In this document: one piece after another, positions 18,601 through 26,085 of the stretch | Layout: each line of letters opens with the position of its first letter | Numbering within the stretch: position 1 is the stretch's first letter | Assembly: GCA_937959115.1 (NCBI GenBank) | Contig: CALGAW010000023.1 | Location: 39,836 to 103,835, forward strand | From: an uncultured Saprospiraceae bacterium | GTDB taxonomy: Bacteria > Bacteroidota > Bacteroidia > Chitinophagales > Saprospiraceae | Direction of reading: 5' to 3' | Length of the DNA stretch: 64,000 bases | Made by a program: the position numbers and the translations under genes | The notes under the pieces: generated by a model | Seen by the model: only the letters and a program-made list of their open reading frames with translations | Databases searched by the model: none | What the model was told of the DNA's origin: nothing

Positions 18601-18676
18601 TGTTTACTTGGTTGAAGTGGAATTTTTGGACGGAGCGACTGAGCAATATAGCGGAAGTGTAACCTTGGTTAAGTAG
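15638..18676 (+). CDS. Large secreted adhesin-like protein with SprB and PKD repeats and type B T9SS CTD
   Basis: A 1012-residue exported protein. Signal peptide MKNHLILLFLLFSTIAIAQ, then two Cys-rich domains (residues about 20-155, beginning ANDDCINAIFI, and 160-345) resembling pre-peptidase-type jelly rolls. One PKD domain lies at about 350-440 (GWEWDFGADA). Four to five SprB repeats follow at about 450-840, with the signature SCFGDTDGVINTVVTGGTPG, YIWSN and PGNYEVTVTDANGC. The last 85 residues (YIPNAFTPNLDGVNDAF, YSRWGEHVF, YSGSVTLVK) are the type B T9SS domain seen in gliding adhesins such as SprB. No PorP/SprF-like gene is adjacent, so any partner must be elsewhere. It is probably a surface adhesin. 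Confidence 0.87.
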   Translation: MKNHLILLFLLFSTIAIAQPANDDCINAIFIPNVNNWCSNDGQFNNSSATVSLPTPPTCFNSNNNDVWFSFTAVASNLNVSIVGNSTPISGGTINNPEVAIFSGNCGSLTEIACRSDAIGTNVVDQFATGLTIGDTYYILVDGRGNNVGNFKLCINSFNPVPEPSSDCATGVVLCDKSSFSVSNISGNGFDPNEIGGAPCSSSACAYGEYNSVWYKWTCDQSGSLTFTVTPLNPSDDIDFWLYELPSLNNCSGKTPLRCMTSGENVGSPLADWIACTGPTGLQAGDPDDHENCGCAAGDNNFLMPIAMVSGRSYALVIENFSGVGNGNANNGISIAFGGSGTFLGPEADFTTNPPLTQGFPDTVCWNDIEFSDQSTAGVSPLIGWEWDFGADASPPSANTQGPHTVSYTTPGIKTVTLTIESQSGCLTTEVTTLYVDPCCGDGANGPWSLGATGTTTDVTCPFADDGSITTTIGGSHNPIDIVWNNGETTPNISGLGPGTYSYTLTDAYDCEAIGDFLIISPVEPVIDIVVTKPTCDGGTDGAIVATVTGPEPPYLFNWDGTGFGTNNTLTNLPVSVHTLIIEDNTGCQFDFTIDVNELVLELDPNVQVIVDPSCNGSSDGSITIALSNGLPPYEYNWNNGAGWVTSNTLLNLPEGTYSVQARDANGCLGDFSPIILDDPDPLGITTTSMDVSCFGDTDGVINTVVTGGTPGYTYIWSNSAVDPDLSNLPPGNYEVTVTDANGCTIVALDTIGEPDPVFITGIDVVDNVCFGGNEGGLSITATGGSRPFEYSVDGVNYQIDSVFTGLPAGTYTVIVRDVFGCEFTETATITEPYEILVDARWDTIIDLGYSVGIQAIINTSDPHTYSWTPSETLSCDDCFEPEAMPVVTTTYTVTVETYLGCTATDTVTIIVNPVRPVYIPNAFTPNLDGVNDAFVVYGGPAVAGVRKMDVYSRWGEHVFSASNVEHSQDQYGWDGTFRGKSMNPGVFVYLVEVEFLDGATEQYSGSVTLVK

Positions 18677-18960
18677 TGCTTAGTAATTAGTGCTTAGCAA
18701 CTGAAATTTCGCAAAAGGTAACAACGATCTACCTAGGAAAGTTGATCGCGCACTATCCCGCTGGCGTGGGCTAGGGGTGGACTTCCTTTATGTTCATCAA
18801 AAATAACAGATTGCTGACTTTTCGGAATGAGCTCAACGTTATGATGGTTAATCTCGCATGGCCTTTATTAAGGTTTTGATTGATTCATAAAATCAGGTTC
18901 TTCCTAGTACTCTCCGCATTAAAAAAACGTTTTTCAATATATAAAGGCATTGACTTTTAG

Positions 18961-18968
18961 TACTTTTG
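18961..18968 (+). promoter_or_regulatory. Promoter -7 box of the symporter gene
   Basis: TACTTTTG matches TAnnTTTG, 18 nt before the ATG at 18987. It covers the TTG (18966) that is the alternative upstream start, so the ATG is preferred. Confidence 0.5.
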
Positions 18969-18986
18969 CTAGATAATCTAAAAAAA

Positions 18987-20615
18987 ATGCCCAAAAACAA
19001 TAAGCATTATCTTCCTACTGCGATCCTACTCTGTTTCCTTCTTGCTGTAGCAGGCTATCTTTGGTATAATGGAAACGACGTCTTCTGGCCTGGTTTTATG
19101 GCAATGATTGTCTTTTATGTATTGATTTTCTTTCTTGGATCTTATGCTGCCAACTTAAAGAAAACGGACTCCACGACGGATGTAATGTTAGCTGGTAGGG
19201 GCATCCCGCTTGGCTTAGCGATTTTCACTATGAGCGCTACTTGGGTTGGTGGTGGCTATATCAATGGTACTGCAGAATATACCGCCTCCTCAGGAATTGC
19301 TTGGGTACAAGCACCCTGGGGCTATGCGTTGAGTTTGATCATCGGTGGATTGTTCTTTGCGAAAAAGATGCGCCGTCATCGGTTTAAAACCATGCTCGAT
19401 CCACTAGGACAACGGTATGGTAAGAAAATGGCAGTGGTGCTCTTCCTTCCTGCCTTGACTGGGGAGATCTTTTGGACAGCCGCAATACTGACAGCACTCG
19501 GCACTACCTTCGGAACAGTGATCGGTCTTGACTTTAATTCCTCCATTATACTTTCTGCTTTTATAGCCATTGCCTATACATCGCTTGGTGGTTTGTGGGC
19601 TGTAGCCATGACGGATATCGTTCAGCTCATCTTATTGTTTCTAGGCTTGTTCCTAGTGATTCCTTTTGCGCTTGAAGCAGTTGGTGGCTGGGATGCAGCA
19701 TGGACAGAATATACAAAGCAAAAAGGCTCCTTGGCTTCTTTTCTTCCACCTTGGGACGGATGGCGACATAAGGATTGGGGCGATTACTATTGGCATTGGT
19801 GGGATTACGCGTTGCTGTTGATGTTTGGTGGTATTCCGTGGCAGGTTTATTTCCAGCGAGTACTAGCGTCTAAGGATGAACAGACAGCTCAAAACTTATC
19901 TTTAATTGCAGGTGTCGTTTGCATTCTAGCTGCAATTCCTGCGATTATCATTGGCGTGATTGGTGCTACCGTGAGTTGGGAGGCAGTTGGAGTGGCTGCT
20001 CCTGAAAACGCTTCACTTACCTTGCCCTATGTTGTACGATATCTGACCAACCCTTGGGTGGCAACGATTGCCTTAGGTGCGATAGCGGCAGCGGTGATGT
20101 CTTCTGTGGACTCTTCTATTCTTTCGGCTTCTTCAATGGCAAGCTGGAATGTCTATAAGCCATTAATCAACAAGAATGTAACGAATGAAGGGTTGGCTAA
20201 AGTGATCAAGAAGTGTATTTGGATCGTTGGGATCGCGGCGACACTGCTTGCGTTGCAAGTCAAAAGTGTTTACGCCTTGTGGTTTTTATGCAGTGATTTT
20301 GTCTATTGCCTATTGTTTCCGCAACTAGTGACGGCATTGTTTGACAAGAAGGCGAATGTCTTTGGATCTGTGGCCGGTTTTGCTGTGGCGTTTTTGTTGC
20401 GGTTCGGTGGTGGCGATGCTACGTTAGGCATCCCTATTCTAATTGATTACCCGATGATCGAGACCACAATTGCAGATGGGATTGAAACTAGTAAAGTATT
20501 ATTCCCGTTCCGTACACTCGCAATGGTGAGCGGATTGCTGACGATTATTGTGGTGAGTCGGTTGACGCAAAAGCTAAGTCCGGCGGTGCCTTTGCAGGTG
20601 ATGGAGGAGGAGTGA
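18987..20615 (+). CDS. Sodium:solute symporter, choline-transporter-like (SSF/SLC5 family)
   Basis: An inner-membrane permease of about 542 residues with about 13 hydrophobic segments. The SSF core is clear: LAGRGIPLGLAIFTMSATWVGGGYINGTAEY, AYTSLGGLWAVAMTDIVQ, GGIPWQVYFQRVLASKDE and AAAVMSSVDSSILSASSMASWNVYKP, the last carrying the conserved SSVDSS sodium-site helix. The pattern is closest to the high-affinity choline transporter branch, but substrate prediction within SSF is unreliable. The ATG at 18987 is chosen over an upstream TTG because of the promoter box at 18961. There is no partner gene nearby. Confidence 0.88.
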   Translation: MPKNNKHYLPTAILLCFLLAVAGYLWYNGNDVFWPGFMAMIVFYVLIFFLGSYAANLKKTDSTTDVMLAGRGIPLGLAIFTMSATWVGGGYINGTAEYTASSGIAWVQAPWGYALSLIIGGLFFAKKMRRHRFKTMLDPLGQRYGKKMAVVLFLPALTGEIFWTAAILTALGTTFGTVIGLDFNSSIILSAFIAIAYTSLGGLWAVAMTDIVQLILLFLGLFLVIPFALEAVGGWDAAWTEYTKQKGSLASFLPPWDGWRHKDWGDYYWHWWDYALLLMFGGIPWQVYFQRVLASKDEQTAQNLSLIAGVVCILAAIPAIIIGVIGATVSWEAVGVAAPENASLTLPYVVRYLTNPWVATIALGAIAAAVMSSVDSSILSASSMASWNVYKPLINKNVTNEGLAKVIKKCIWIVGIAATLLALQVKSVYALWFLCSDFVYCLLFPQLVTALFDKKANVFGSVAGFAVAFLLRFGGGDATLGIPILIDYPMIETTIADGIETSKVLFPFRTLAMVSGLLTIIVVSRLTQKLSPAVPLQVMEEE

Positions 20616-20726
20616 ATTTAGTTATTAATGATTCTTAAAACCTTTTCATTTTATTATGAAATTAAAAACCGACATAATAGAAAGAATACTTTATCGAAAC
20701 AATTTTTCATTAGAAGTATTAGCAGG

Positions 20727-20744
20727 AAATACTTACAAGTATTT
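20727..20744 (+). terminator. Terminator-like palindrome after the symporter gene
   Basis: AAATACTT and AAGTATTT (8 bp) flank a 2-nt centre and run into TTAATT. The loop is too short for a strong hairpin, so this is tentative. Confidence 0.3.
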
Positions 20745-20767
20745 TTAATTCTGAAGGATAAATAAAA

Positions 20768-20795
20768 AAGGCCCAAGTCATTACAACTTGAGCAC
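20768..20795 (-). terminator. Terminator of the small exported protein gene
   Basis: On the minus strand GCTCAAGT pairs with ACTTGGGC (with one G-T pair) around a short loop and is followed by CTTTTTT. It lies about 25 nt beyond the stop at 20821. Confidence 0.65.
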
Positions 20796-20820
20796 AATTA
20801 TCATCCTTATTAACAAAACT

Positions 20821-21189
20821 CTAATTTATTACTTCAGGAGCATCTTTATCAAGCTCCAAAGTCAATTTCTTTGTAAACGTAAACAACTCTATTCTAAAAT
20901 TTGCTGTGTTCTCTTCTGAGAAATCCCATTCATAAATATTACCATTCAAATCGAATTTGTCCCATAATTGATCGGCAAAGATCACTTCGTTGTTTCCATT
21001 TTTTATTACAATTTCTTTAGCGTAACCATTTAGTTCTTCAAAGTCAATAAACATTACTTTTTTGTCAGGATCTACAAAGAAACATTTGTCTCTTGGAGTG
21101 GATCGATCATCTCCTTCGGTCGTATCGTTTGCGAAAGCTGAGAAAATTACTAGAAGAGAAAGAGCGATTGTTGTGATGACTGACTTCAT
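20821..21189 (-). CDS. Small exported protein of unknown function (122 aa)
   Basis: Signal peptide MKSVITTIALSLLVIFSAFA, then an acidic mature domain of about 100 residues beginning NDTTEGDD, with a compact beta pattern (KVMFIDFEELNGYAKEIVIKNGNNEVIFADQLWD). Ends LTLELDKDAPEVIN. Bacteroidota often carry such small secreted proteins with a similar beta fold, but no family can be named with certainty. It has its own terminator and no co-directional neighbour within 450 nt, so it is monocistronic. Confidence 0.68.
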   Translation of the reverse strand: MKSVITTIALSLLVIFSAFANDTTEGDDRSTPRDKCFFVDPDKKVMFIDFEELNGYAKEIVIKNGNNEVIFADQLWDKFDLNGNIYEWDFSEENTANFRIELFTFTKKLTLELDKDAPEVIN

Positions 21190-21644
21190 GTTGCTAATTT
21201 AGTTTCGGTGTTGATTACAGGAAGCAAGTTGCAGGATATTTCATCGTCACACAAATTCCATTTTTGGTAATGCTTTGATTTTCAATCTTCTTGTGACAAC
21301 TAATATGTTCTTCTTTTTTTGGGGAATGCCTACAATATTGAGGTTCAGACGAGACCAGTGAAACATGAATATCATTTTTTTTCGTGACCGAAAATTCGAG
21401 CTTATTTTTTTGATAAGAATTGATTGTGAATTATTTACGCTTGATTTCTGTAACTCATTTAATGGTAAAAAAAATGTTTATCGATGCGTGTTTTTCCTAG
21501 TGCAGAATCTTTTTTTTCTTGTAGAATTGTTGATTCGGTGGTTTGGATAGTTTTATTTGTCACAAGATTGAAGGTGCTAATCAATTGTCCGAATCAGGAT
21601 TTGCAGGATTTTATTGATTTTAAAAGAAAGGAATTCTGACTATT
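21190..21644. other. Intergenic region, 455 bp
   Basis: No credible gene. Very A/T-rich, with homopolymer T runs. Bases 21592-21622 (AATCAGGATTTGCAGGATTT and the following ATTGATTTT) look like a degenerate copy of the CAGGATTT-type tandem sequence often scattered in Bacteroidota intergenic DNA. A 61-codon plus-strand frame here is low-complexity and rejected. Confidence 0.5.
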
Positions 21645-22736
21645 CTATATCCGCGCTCCTTCCAAATATCCACCGTTTTCCAAATACTCCGCATCAATAT
21701 CCACCTTCGTATTACATAGATAATAGTTACCTCGCGTACGAAAGGCATTGCGCTTAGCTGTCAAAACAGGCAACAGTGGATCGCGCTCCAACAAACTACA
21801 CAGCCACGAGTCATACATTACACCGTCCATGCAATGCTTCGAAACACCATCTAGCAAATCAGAAAACACTGCTCGGTCTCCATCCTTTACAACGATCGTA
21901 TGCAAATAGAGATACCGCAATACCGATCCCGCCTTAGGCAACAATACTCGATTAGTTAACCTAGCATACAGATTATAGAACGGTCTTACTAGTTTGAAGC
22001 GATTGCTATAAGACGCAACACGCGTTTGCTTGATGCCTTTCAAATCCCAGACACCCAGTAAGCCAATGATTGCACCATCTCGCTCAGCAATTAGAAAATC
22101 ACTAATGTTGCAATCACGAAAATAAGGGTTGTGAAGGGCGGAAAAATCATAATATGGCATGTAAGACCTTTCCTTTGCAATCTCATCATAGAATGCTTGT
22201 AAACGTGGTATATCACTATCATTTGCCTTGCGTATTCCCTGCAATTGTTTTTTTGAAGCCTTTTTGTCATAAGGAAGGATAAAATTCTCGATGTGCTCTA
22301 CAAAATGGTAGGATGCCATAACACTATTGTTGCGTTTGCTCTTTTCGGCTAGTTTGATCATAGGAGCATTGTCAGAAAAAATAACGGTTTGAGCTGGGAA
22401 TTCATCTGTTCTCATCAGATCTGTCAAGAACTTCCCCATGCGCATAAACAACATGGATTTTTGCTTGTCTGGATGGACTCTTAGATCGCACAAATAACGC
22501 CCCCACTCTATTTTACCATTTATCCATACTCTTCTGAAACCAACGTTGCAAACCGCCATCACTTTGCCATCTACTAACGCTAGGTAAACTTCTGGACGTT
22601 CGCATTGGATGTGCGTGCCATACATATAATCAGGTTCTCGTTCTAGAGCAAGTGAGATATCCGAAGACACTGTAAGTTTGAGCAGGGCACGGATCTCTGC
22701 ATCATAGGTTGGTTGATATGGAATGATTTCAGTCAT
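21645..22736 (-). CDS. GNAT-superfamily acyltransferase (363 aa)
   Basis: A 363-residue cytoplasmic protein with two GNAT-like halves. The N-terminal half has the acceptor-strand and CoA-loop pattern YLCDLRVHPDKQKSMLFMRMGKF; the second begins near residue 165 (IRKANDSDIPRLQAFYDEI) and includes FLIAERDGAIIGLLGVWD. The CoA-binding R/Q-x-x-G-x-G/A motif is degenerate (HPDKQKSM), so activity is not assured. Its ATG directly follows the TGA of the GH3-family gene (0 nt between them), which implies translational coupling and a shared pathway. Acyl donor and acceptor are unknown. It is last gene of the accessory cluster that begins at 30522. Confidence 0.75.
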   Translation of the reverse strand: MTEIIPYQPTYDAEIRALLKLTVSSDISLALEREPDYMYGTHIQCERPEVYLALVDGKVMAVCNVGFRRVWINGKIEWGRYLCDLRVHPDKQKSMLFMRMGKFLTDLMRTDEFPAQTVIFSDNAPMIKLAEKSKRNNSVMASYHFVEHIENFILPYDKKASKKQLQGIRKANDSDIPRLQAFYDEIAKERSYMPYYDFSALHNPYFRDCNISDFLIAERDGAIIGLLGVWDLKGIKQTRVASYSNRFKLVRPFYNLYARLTNRVLLPKAGSVLRYLYLHTIVVKDGDRAVFSDLLDGVSKHCMDGVMYDSWLCSLLERDPLLPVLTAKRNAFRTRGNYYLCNTKVDIDAEYLENGGYLEGARI

Positions 22737-24299
22737 TCATTGTGTGTTTTTTTTTGATTCTAATAGATTAGAATCCAAGATATAAGGAATTTTTAAATCG
22801 CCGTCTTTTATTCCCTTCTCCTCTTTATATCGTTGAATAATTTGGGTTGAAATCCCTTGTTTAAAAACGGCAGAAGTCAACGGTGTTAATTGTCCTAACT
22901 GAATGGCTTGGAGGTAGTACGGATTTTCACAAAAAGCGGCTTCTATCTGTTGACAAATCACTTGTTCATTCCTTAGCGCATTCGACTCAATAATCAATCG
23001 ATAACCTGGTTTATGATTTTCATTAATCATTAAATACAAGGCCTGAATTTCTGGAAATTGTTGCTTGGCCATGGAAAAGGCTTTTCCGATTTGGAGTTGA
23101 CTCAATTTTTCTCCTACGAGATCGCTTGTCTGATTCGAACGTCCAAGGAATTCTAGCTTCGGCACTTGTCCATTATAGCCTAAGCAGCGAACGGTGTCAT
23201 GCGTGTTATATCGATACAACCCACCAGCAGTAGTCATAACGACTTCATATGTATTACCTTCTTTCAATTGATGCAGCATGCAGGTTGCTCCATCTGCTGC
23301 TTTAAACTCATAAAAGTGTGCCGTGTAAGCAAGCAAGTGACTACCAGCATAAGGAATCGTTACCACGCCTTCCGTGGAGAGTAACCCCTTGCCTTGAATA
23401 GGCACCTTACCTAGCCGTTCCTGCAATTGATCTATCCTCAAACTTGCTTGGCCTTGTGTCCAACAGCTAACCAATGCGAGTTTTGGAAACAATTGACCAA
23501 TGGTAAAGGACTGGTTAAGAATTGCTTGAATTTCGTTTCGTTTTTGAACTGAAAAATCCTCTAGAATTTCTTGCGCATGCTCCTTCAAAAAATCGAGCAG
23601 TCGAATCAAGAAATATGGACTCCAGACCGAGACAAACGTAAGCTCCCTATTCCTAAGTAAATGTTGCCAAGAAATCACATAAAACGCATGTGGATCACGG
23701 ATTTTGCTAATCTGTGAAGGCACTGCAAACACCCTACCCAATAGCCAAGCCGTTAAGGGATTGAAGTAATCCGAATCATCTTGTGTTCCTACCGAGATAC
23801 CGCTTTCAAGCACTTCCCGCTGGCTCGTTACTGGCGACAATGACCAATAAGACTTACCGACCAATGCCTTGGGATACTCCATTGCAACTCCATGCATCCA
23901 AGGGGCGATGGCTTGCTGAAATTCTTCTTTCAGTGCTTTGTTGTAAGGGATGTATTTTGCGGCTGTGGTAGTGCCTGATGTTTTTTCAAAGAAGGATGGT
24001 ATTCCGGGAAACAGGATGTCTGATTGACCGTTTTTTAATTGTTGGATGTAGGGTGCGAGTTGGCTGTAATCTTCTAGGATGGGTACTTGCTGTCGGTATT
24101 GCTCGTAGGAGTTTATTTTGTTGAAGTGATGCGCTCTTCCGAATTCGGTGTGCTCAGAGGCTTTTAAGTAGCTAAAGAGTTTAGATAACTGAACGGGGAG
24201 CGCAGTTTCTAGCTGGTTTATGAATGACCGGTGTGCTTTCCGTTGGGTTTTAAGCCATAGGCGGTTAGCGATGTAAGGGATGTTGAATTTTGATGGCAT
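22737..24299 (-). CDS. GH3-family acyl-adenylate-forming amide synthetase
   Basis: A 520-residue soluble protein of the GH3 family (auxin-responsive GH3-like; plant JAR1 is the model). The family adenylates a carboxylic acid with ATP and conjugates it, usually to an amino acid. Visible features are TEFGRAHHFNKINSYEQYRQQVPILEDY, the ATP P-loop-like FEKTSGTTTAAKYIPYN near residue 110, the LLSTEGVVTIPY segment and TTAGGLYRYNTHDTVRCLGYNG, followed by LEFLGRSNQTSDLVGEKLS. Length is typical of bacterial members. It is separated from the upstream 251-aa gene by 165 nt and coupled to the GNAT gene downstream. The natural substrate acid cannot be read from the sequence; a cluster product is an attractive guess. 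Confidence 0.88.
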   Translation of the reverse strand: MPSKFNIPYIANRLWLKTQRKAHRSFINQLETALPVQLSKLFSYLKASEHTEFGRAHHFNKINSYEQYRQQVPILEDYSQLAPYIQQLKNGQSDILFPGIPSFFEKTSGTTTAAKYIPYNKALKEEFQQAIAPWMHGVAMEYPKALVGKSYWSLSPVTSQREVLESGISVGTQDDSDYFNPLTAWLLGRVFAVPSQISKIRDPHAFYVISWQHLLRNRELTFVSVWSPYFLIRLLDFLKEHAQEILEDFSVQKRNEIQAILNQSFTIGQLFPKLALVSCWTQGQASLRIDQLQERLGKVPIQGKGLLSTEGVVTIPYAGSHLLAYTAHFYEFKAADGATCMLHQLKEGNTYEVVMTTAGGLYRYNTHDTVRCLGYNGQVPKLEFLGRSNQTSDLVGEKLSQLQIGKAFSMAKQQFPEIQALYLMINENHKPGYRLIIESNALRNEQVICQQIEAAFCENPYYLQAIQLGQLTPLTSAVFKQGISTQIIQRYKEEKGIKDGDLKIPYILDSNLLESKKNTQ

Positions 24300-24386
24300 T
24301 TATTGATTGTTAACTTCTATTCCATTGCAATATTTTGCGGTGAACACTGAATGTGCGGTATTCTTATAGCCTGCATTCTGTTACAC

Positions 24387-24403
24387 GTCAGGTTATAATA
24401 ATG
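24387..24403 (-). repeat. Dispersed repeat containing CATTATTATAACCTGAC, copy 2
   Basis: Read on the minus strand, this is an exact 17-base match to 7823-7839, followed by GTGTAACAGAATGCAGG, which aligns loosely with the flank of copy 1. It lies in the 165-nt gap between the GH3 gene and the 251-aa gene. Confidence 0.5.
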
Positions 24404-24464
24404 TCGCATTTACAACCCTTAACCACCTATTAATAAATCATTTGTTTCAATTAATACTTAAACA

Positions 24465-25220
24465 TTAATCATTAACCATTAATAAAGTAAATCCTTGATC
24501 AATTCCTTCTTGTATTAGTTTTTTGGAGGAACGCAATACGTGTTCGATCTCCAATTTTGCTACGCAGACAAGCTCTTCTCCTTTGTCGAATCCTGGGTTT
24601 CGTTCTAGGAAAAAATTGACCCATTTGCTAGAAGTTTTGTTGCGTGTATCCGCTGCTAAATCTGGTTTTAGTTGGCCTAGGCTTTTACTAAATCGTAGAA
24701 CACCTTCTGCTGGTTTCCAATCGGCTCCAAAGAGTTTGCTTGATACGGCATTGGCTATGGCAGCCATTTCTTCGTGGTATTCTAATGGCACCAATGCAGG
24801 GTAATAATGTTTAAAAAACAGTGGTAAGTACATGTACGTTCTATGTCCTTTGGATAGTAGGTACCAGTACCATTTTTTCTCTACATCTGTAGACATTAAA
24901 CGACCAATTGTGTTGCACCAGCCTTGCATCATAATCTGACTTCCCCAATGTTCTTTTGCGATGATGGTGTCACCAGAAAAGACGACATTGTACTCCGTTG
25001 TTCCAGTGCCTTTAGGATTTACAACATAGGTCGTAAACCCTTGTACAGTATTGTTTTCATCTTTGATGAGTCCAACAAAATCTTTGCGTTTTAGATCTAT
25101 CTGAAATTGTTCGAACGTCATTTCGTCGTAATGAATTTCCATTAGTAAAAACAACCGTCTTATGATAGACTGCTCAATTGTTTCTGCACGTACTAGCGAA
25201 TAATTTAATTCATTTTTCAT
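24465..25220 (-). CDS. Unknown acyltransferase-like protein in the accessory cluster (251 aa)
   Basis: A 251-residue soluble protein I do not recognise. The N-terminal 130 residues follow a GNAT-like order: two helices (IIRRLFLLMEIHYDEMTFEQFQIDL), a strand pair (DFVGLIKDENNTVQGFTTYVVNP) and a YNVVFSGDTIIAKEHWGS segment where GNAT enzymes place the beta4 strand and CoA loop. An aromatic stretch (KKWYWYLLSKGHRTYMYLPLFF) follows. Similarity to long-chain N-acyl amino acid synthases is possible but not shown by any diagnostic motif. It lies 3 nt after the desaturase gene, so it is certainly in the same operon. Start at ATG 25220. Confidence 0.6.
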   Translation of the reverse strand: MKNELNYSLVRAETIEQSIIRRLFLLMEIHYDEMTFEQFQIDLKRKDFVGLIKDENNTVQGFTTYVVNPKGTGTTEYNVVFSGDTIIAKEHWGSQIMMQGWCNTIGRLMSTDVEKKWYWYLLSKGHRTYMYLPLFFKHYYPALVPLEYHEEMAAIANAVSSKLFGADWKPAEGVLRFSKSLGQLKPDLAADTRNKTSSKWVNFFLERNPGFDKGEELVCVAKLEIEHVLRSSKKLIQEGIDQGFTLLMVND

Positions 25221-25223
25221 AAT

Positions 25224-26072
25224 TCATTGTTTTTTGAATGATGGAGGAGAATTAGTTGATTTAACATCAAAAGAAAACAAAATATCCTTCAGGAAGAACC
25301 AAGTAACATTTCTACAGTTTAACTTCATAAAAATGGACGATTCGACTTGTTTATGCAGTGCTGGTGATTCACTCCAATGCTTTGAAGGATACAAGTGGTG
25401 AATCGTATGATATCCGGTGTTAAACACCAATAAATTCATCAGCTTTCCAGTAAAGTTTCTAGAGTGATTGTATTCCGATTCGTTGTCGCATCCTCTATGT
25501 TGAAAATAGTTGAAGCTGACTAGAATTAAAAAGGCTCCGATCGCTGGTAAAACCCAGAAAAGCAAGGTTGTTAGCGGTCGAATAACCAAGAGAATAAGTA
25601 ACGTTCCATAGATCACCAGATTTTCAAGGCGATTTCTCCTTTTATTTGAAGAATTGCCACTTTTTTTCACCCAATCTTTGTACCCAGAAATCATCTTGAG
25701 CGGTGCTGTCAAAATGTAAGATAGGTAGTTGACAAATTCCCATCGAAAAGTAAACGATTTTGTTTGTCCCCAATCCTGCTCAGTTTCACTATGCTGATGG
25801 TGATTTAAGACATGGACCACATGAATCCCAATCGAACTGCTTAACGTTGTTGCGCTAGCAATGATATCGAACAATCGATTGAAACGTACTGATTTGAATA
25901 CTGGAACATGCGTATGATTGTGCCGAATTGGGTGTAGTAAAAATGTAATCCAAGACAACAACAAAACCCATAACACAACAGTATTTGGCGCAGCAATCCA
26001 CACCGCTAACTTAATAGCAACCAATAGAATAGCAGTTATTATTGTGATTCGATCTTTTTTATGATTTAACAT
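25224..26072 (-). CDS. Fatty-acid-desaturase-type membrane di-iron enzyme
   Basis: A 282-residue integral membrane protein of the fatty acid desaturase/hydroxylase superfamily. Histidine boxes are visible: HPIRHNHTH (residues 47-55), HVLNHHQH (87-94) and HTIHHLYPSKH near residue 230, with several hydrophobic segments between. These would bind a di-iron centre and use O2 for desaturation or hydroxylation of a lipid-like substrate. The length is short for acyl-CoA desaturases and closer to the carotenoid hydroxylase/ketolase-like group; the substrate is open. It follows the Rieske oxygenase gene after 13 nt and precedes the 251-aa gene by 3 nt, all one operon. Signs of electron supply are the upstream redox proteins. 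Confidence 0.85.
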   Translation of the reverse strand: MLNHKKDRITIITAILLVAIKLAVWIAAPNTVVLWVLLLSWITFLLHPIRHNHTHVPVFKSVRFNRLFDIIASATTLSSSIGIHVVHVLNHHQHSETEQDWGQTKSFTFRWEFVNYLSYILTAPLKMISGYKDWVKKSGNSSNKRRNRLENLVIYGTLLILLVIRPLTTLLFWVLPAIGAFLILVSFNYFQHRGCDNESEYNHSRNFTGKLMNLLVFNTGYHTIHHLYPSKHWSESPALHKQVESSIFMKLNCRNVTWFFLKDILFSFDVKSTNSPPSFKKQ

Positions 26073-26085
26073 CTTTCAACTTCTT

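Noticed and set aside
20656..20748. 30-residue plus-strand frame MKLKTDIIERILYRNNFSLE...
   Set aside because: Very short, overlaps a palindrome near its end and has no neighbour support. It could be a peptide gene, but nothing shows it.
21365..21550. 61-codon plus-strand frame rich in Phe and Leu
   Set aside because: Low-complexity A/T-rich DNA with T runs; no promoter or homology-like pattern.
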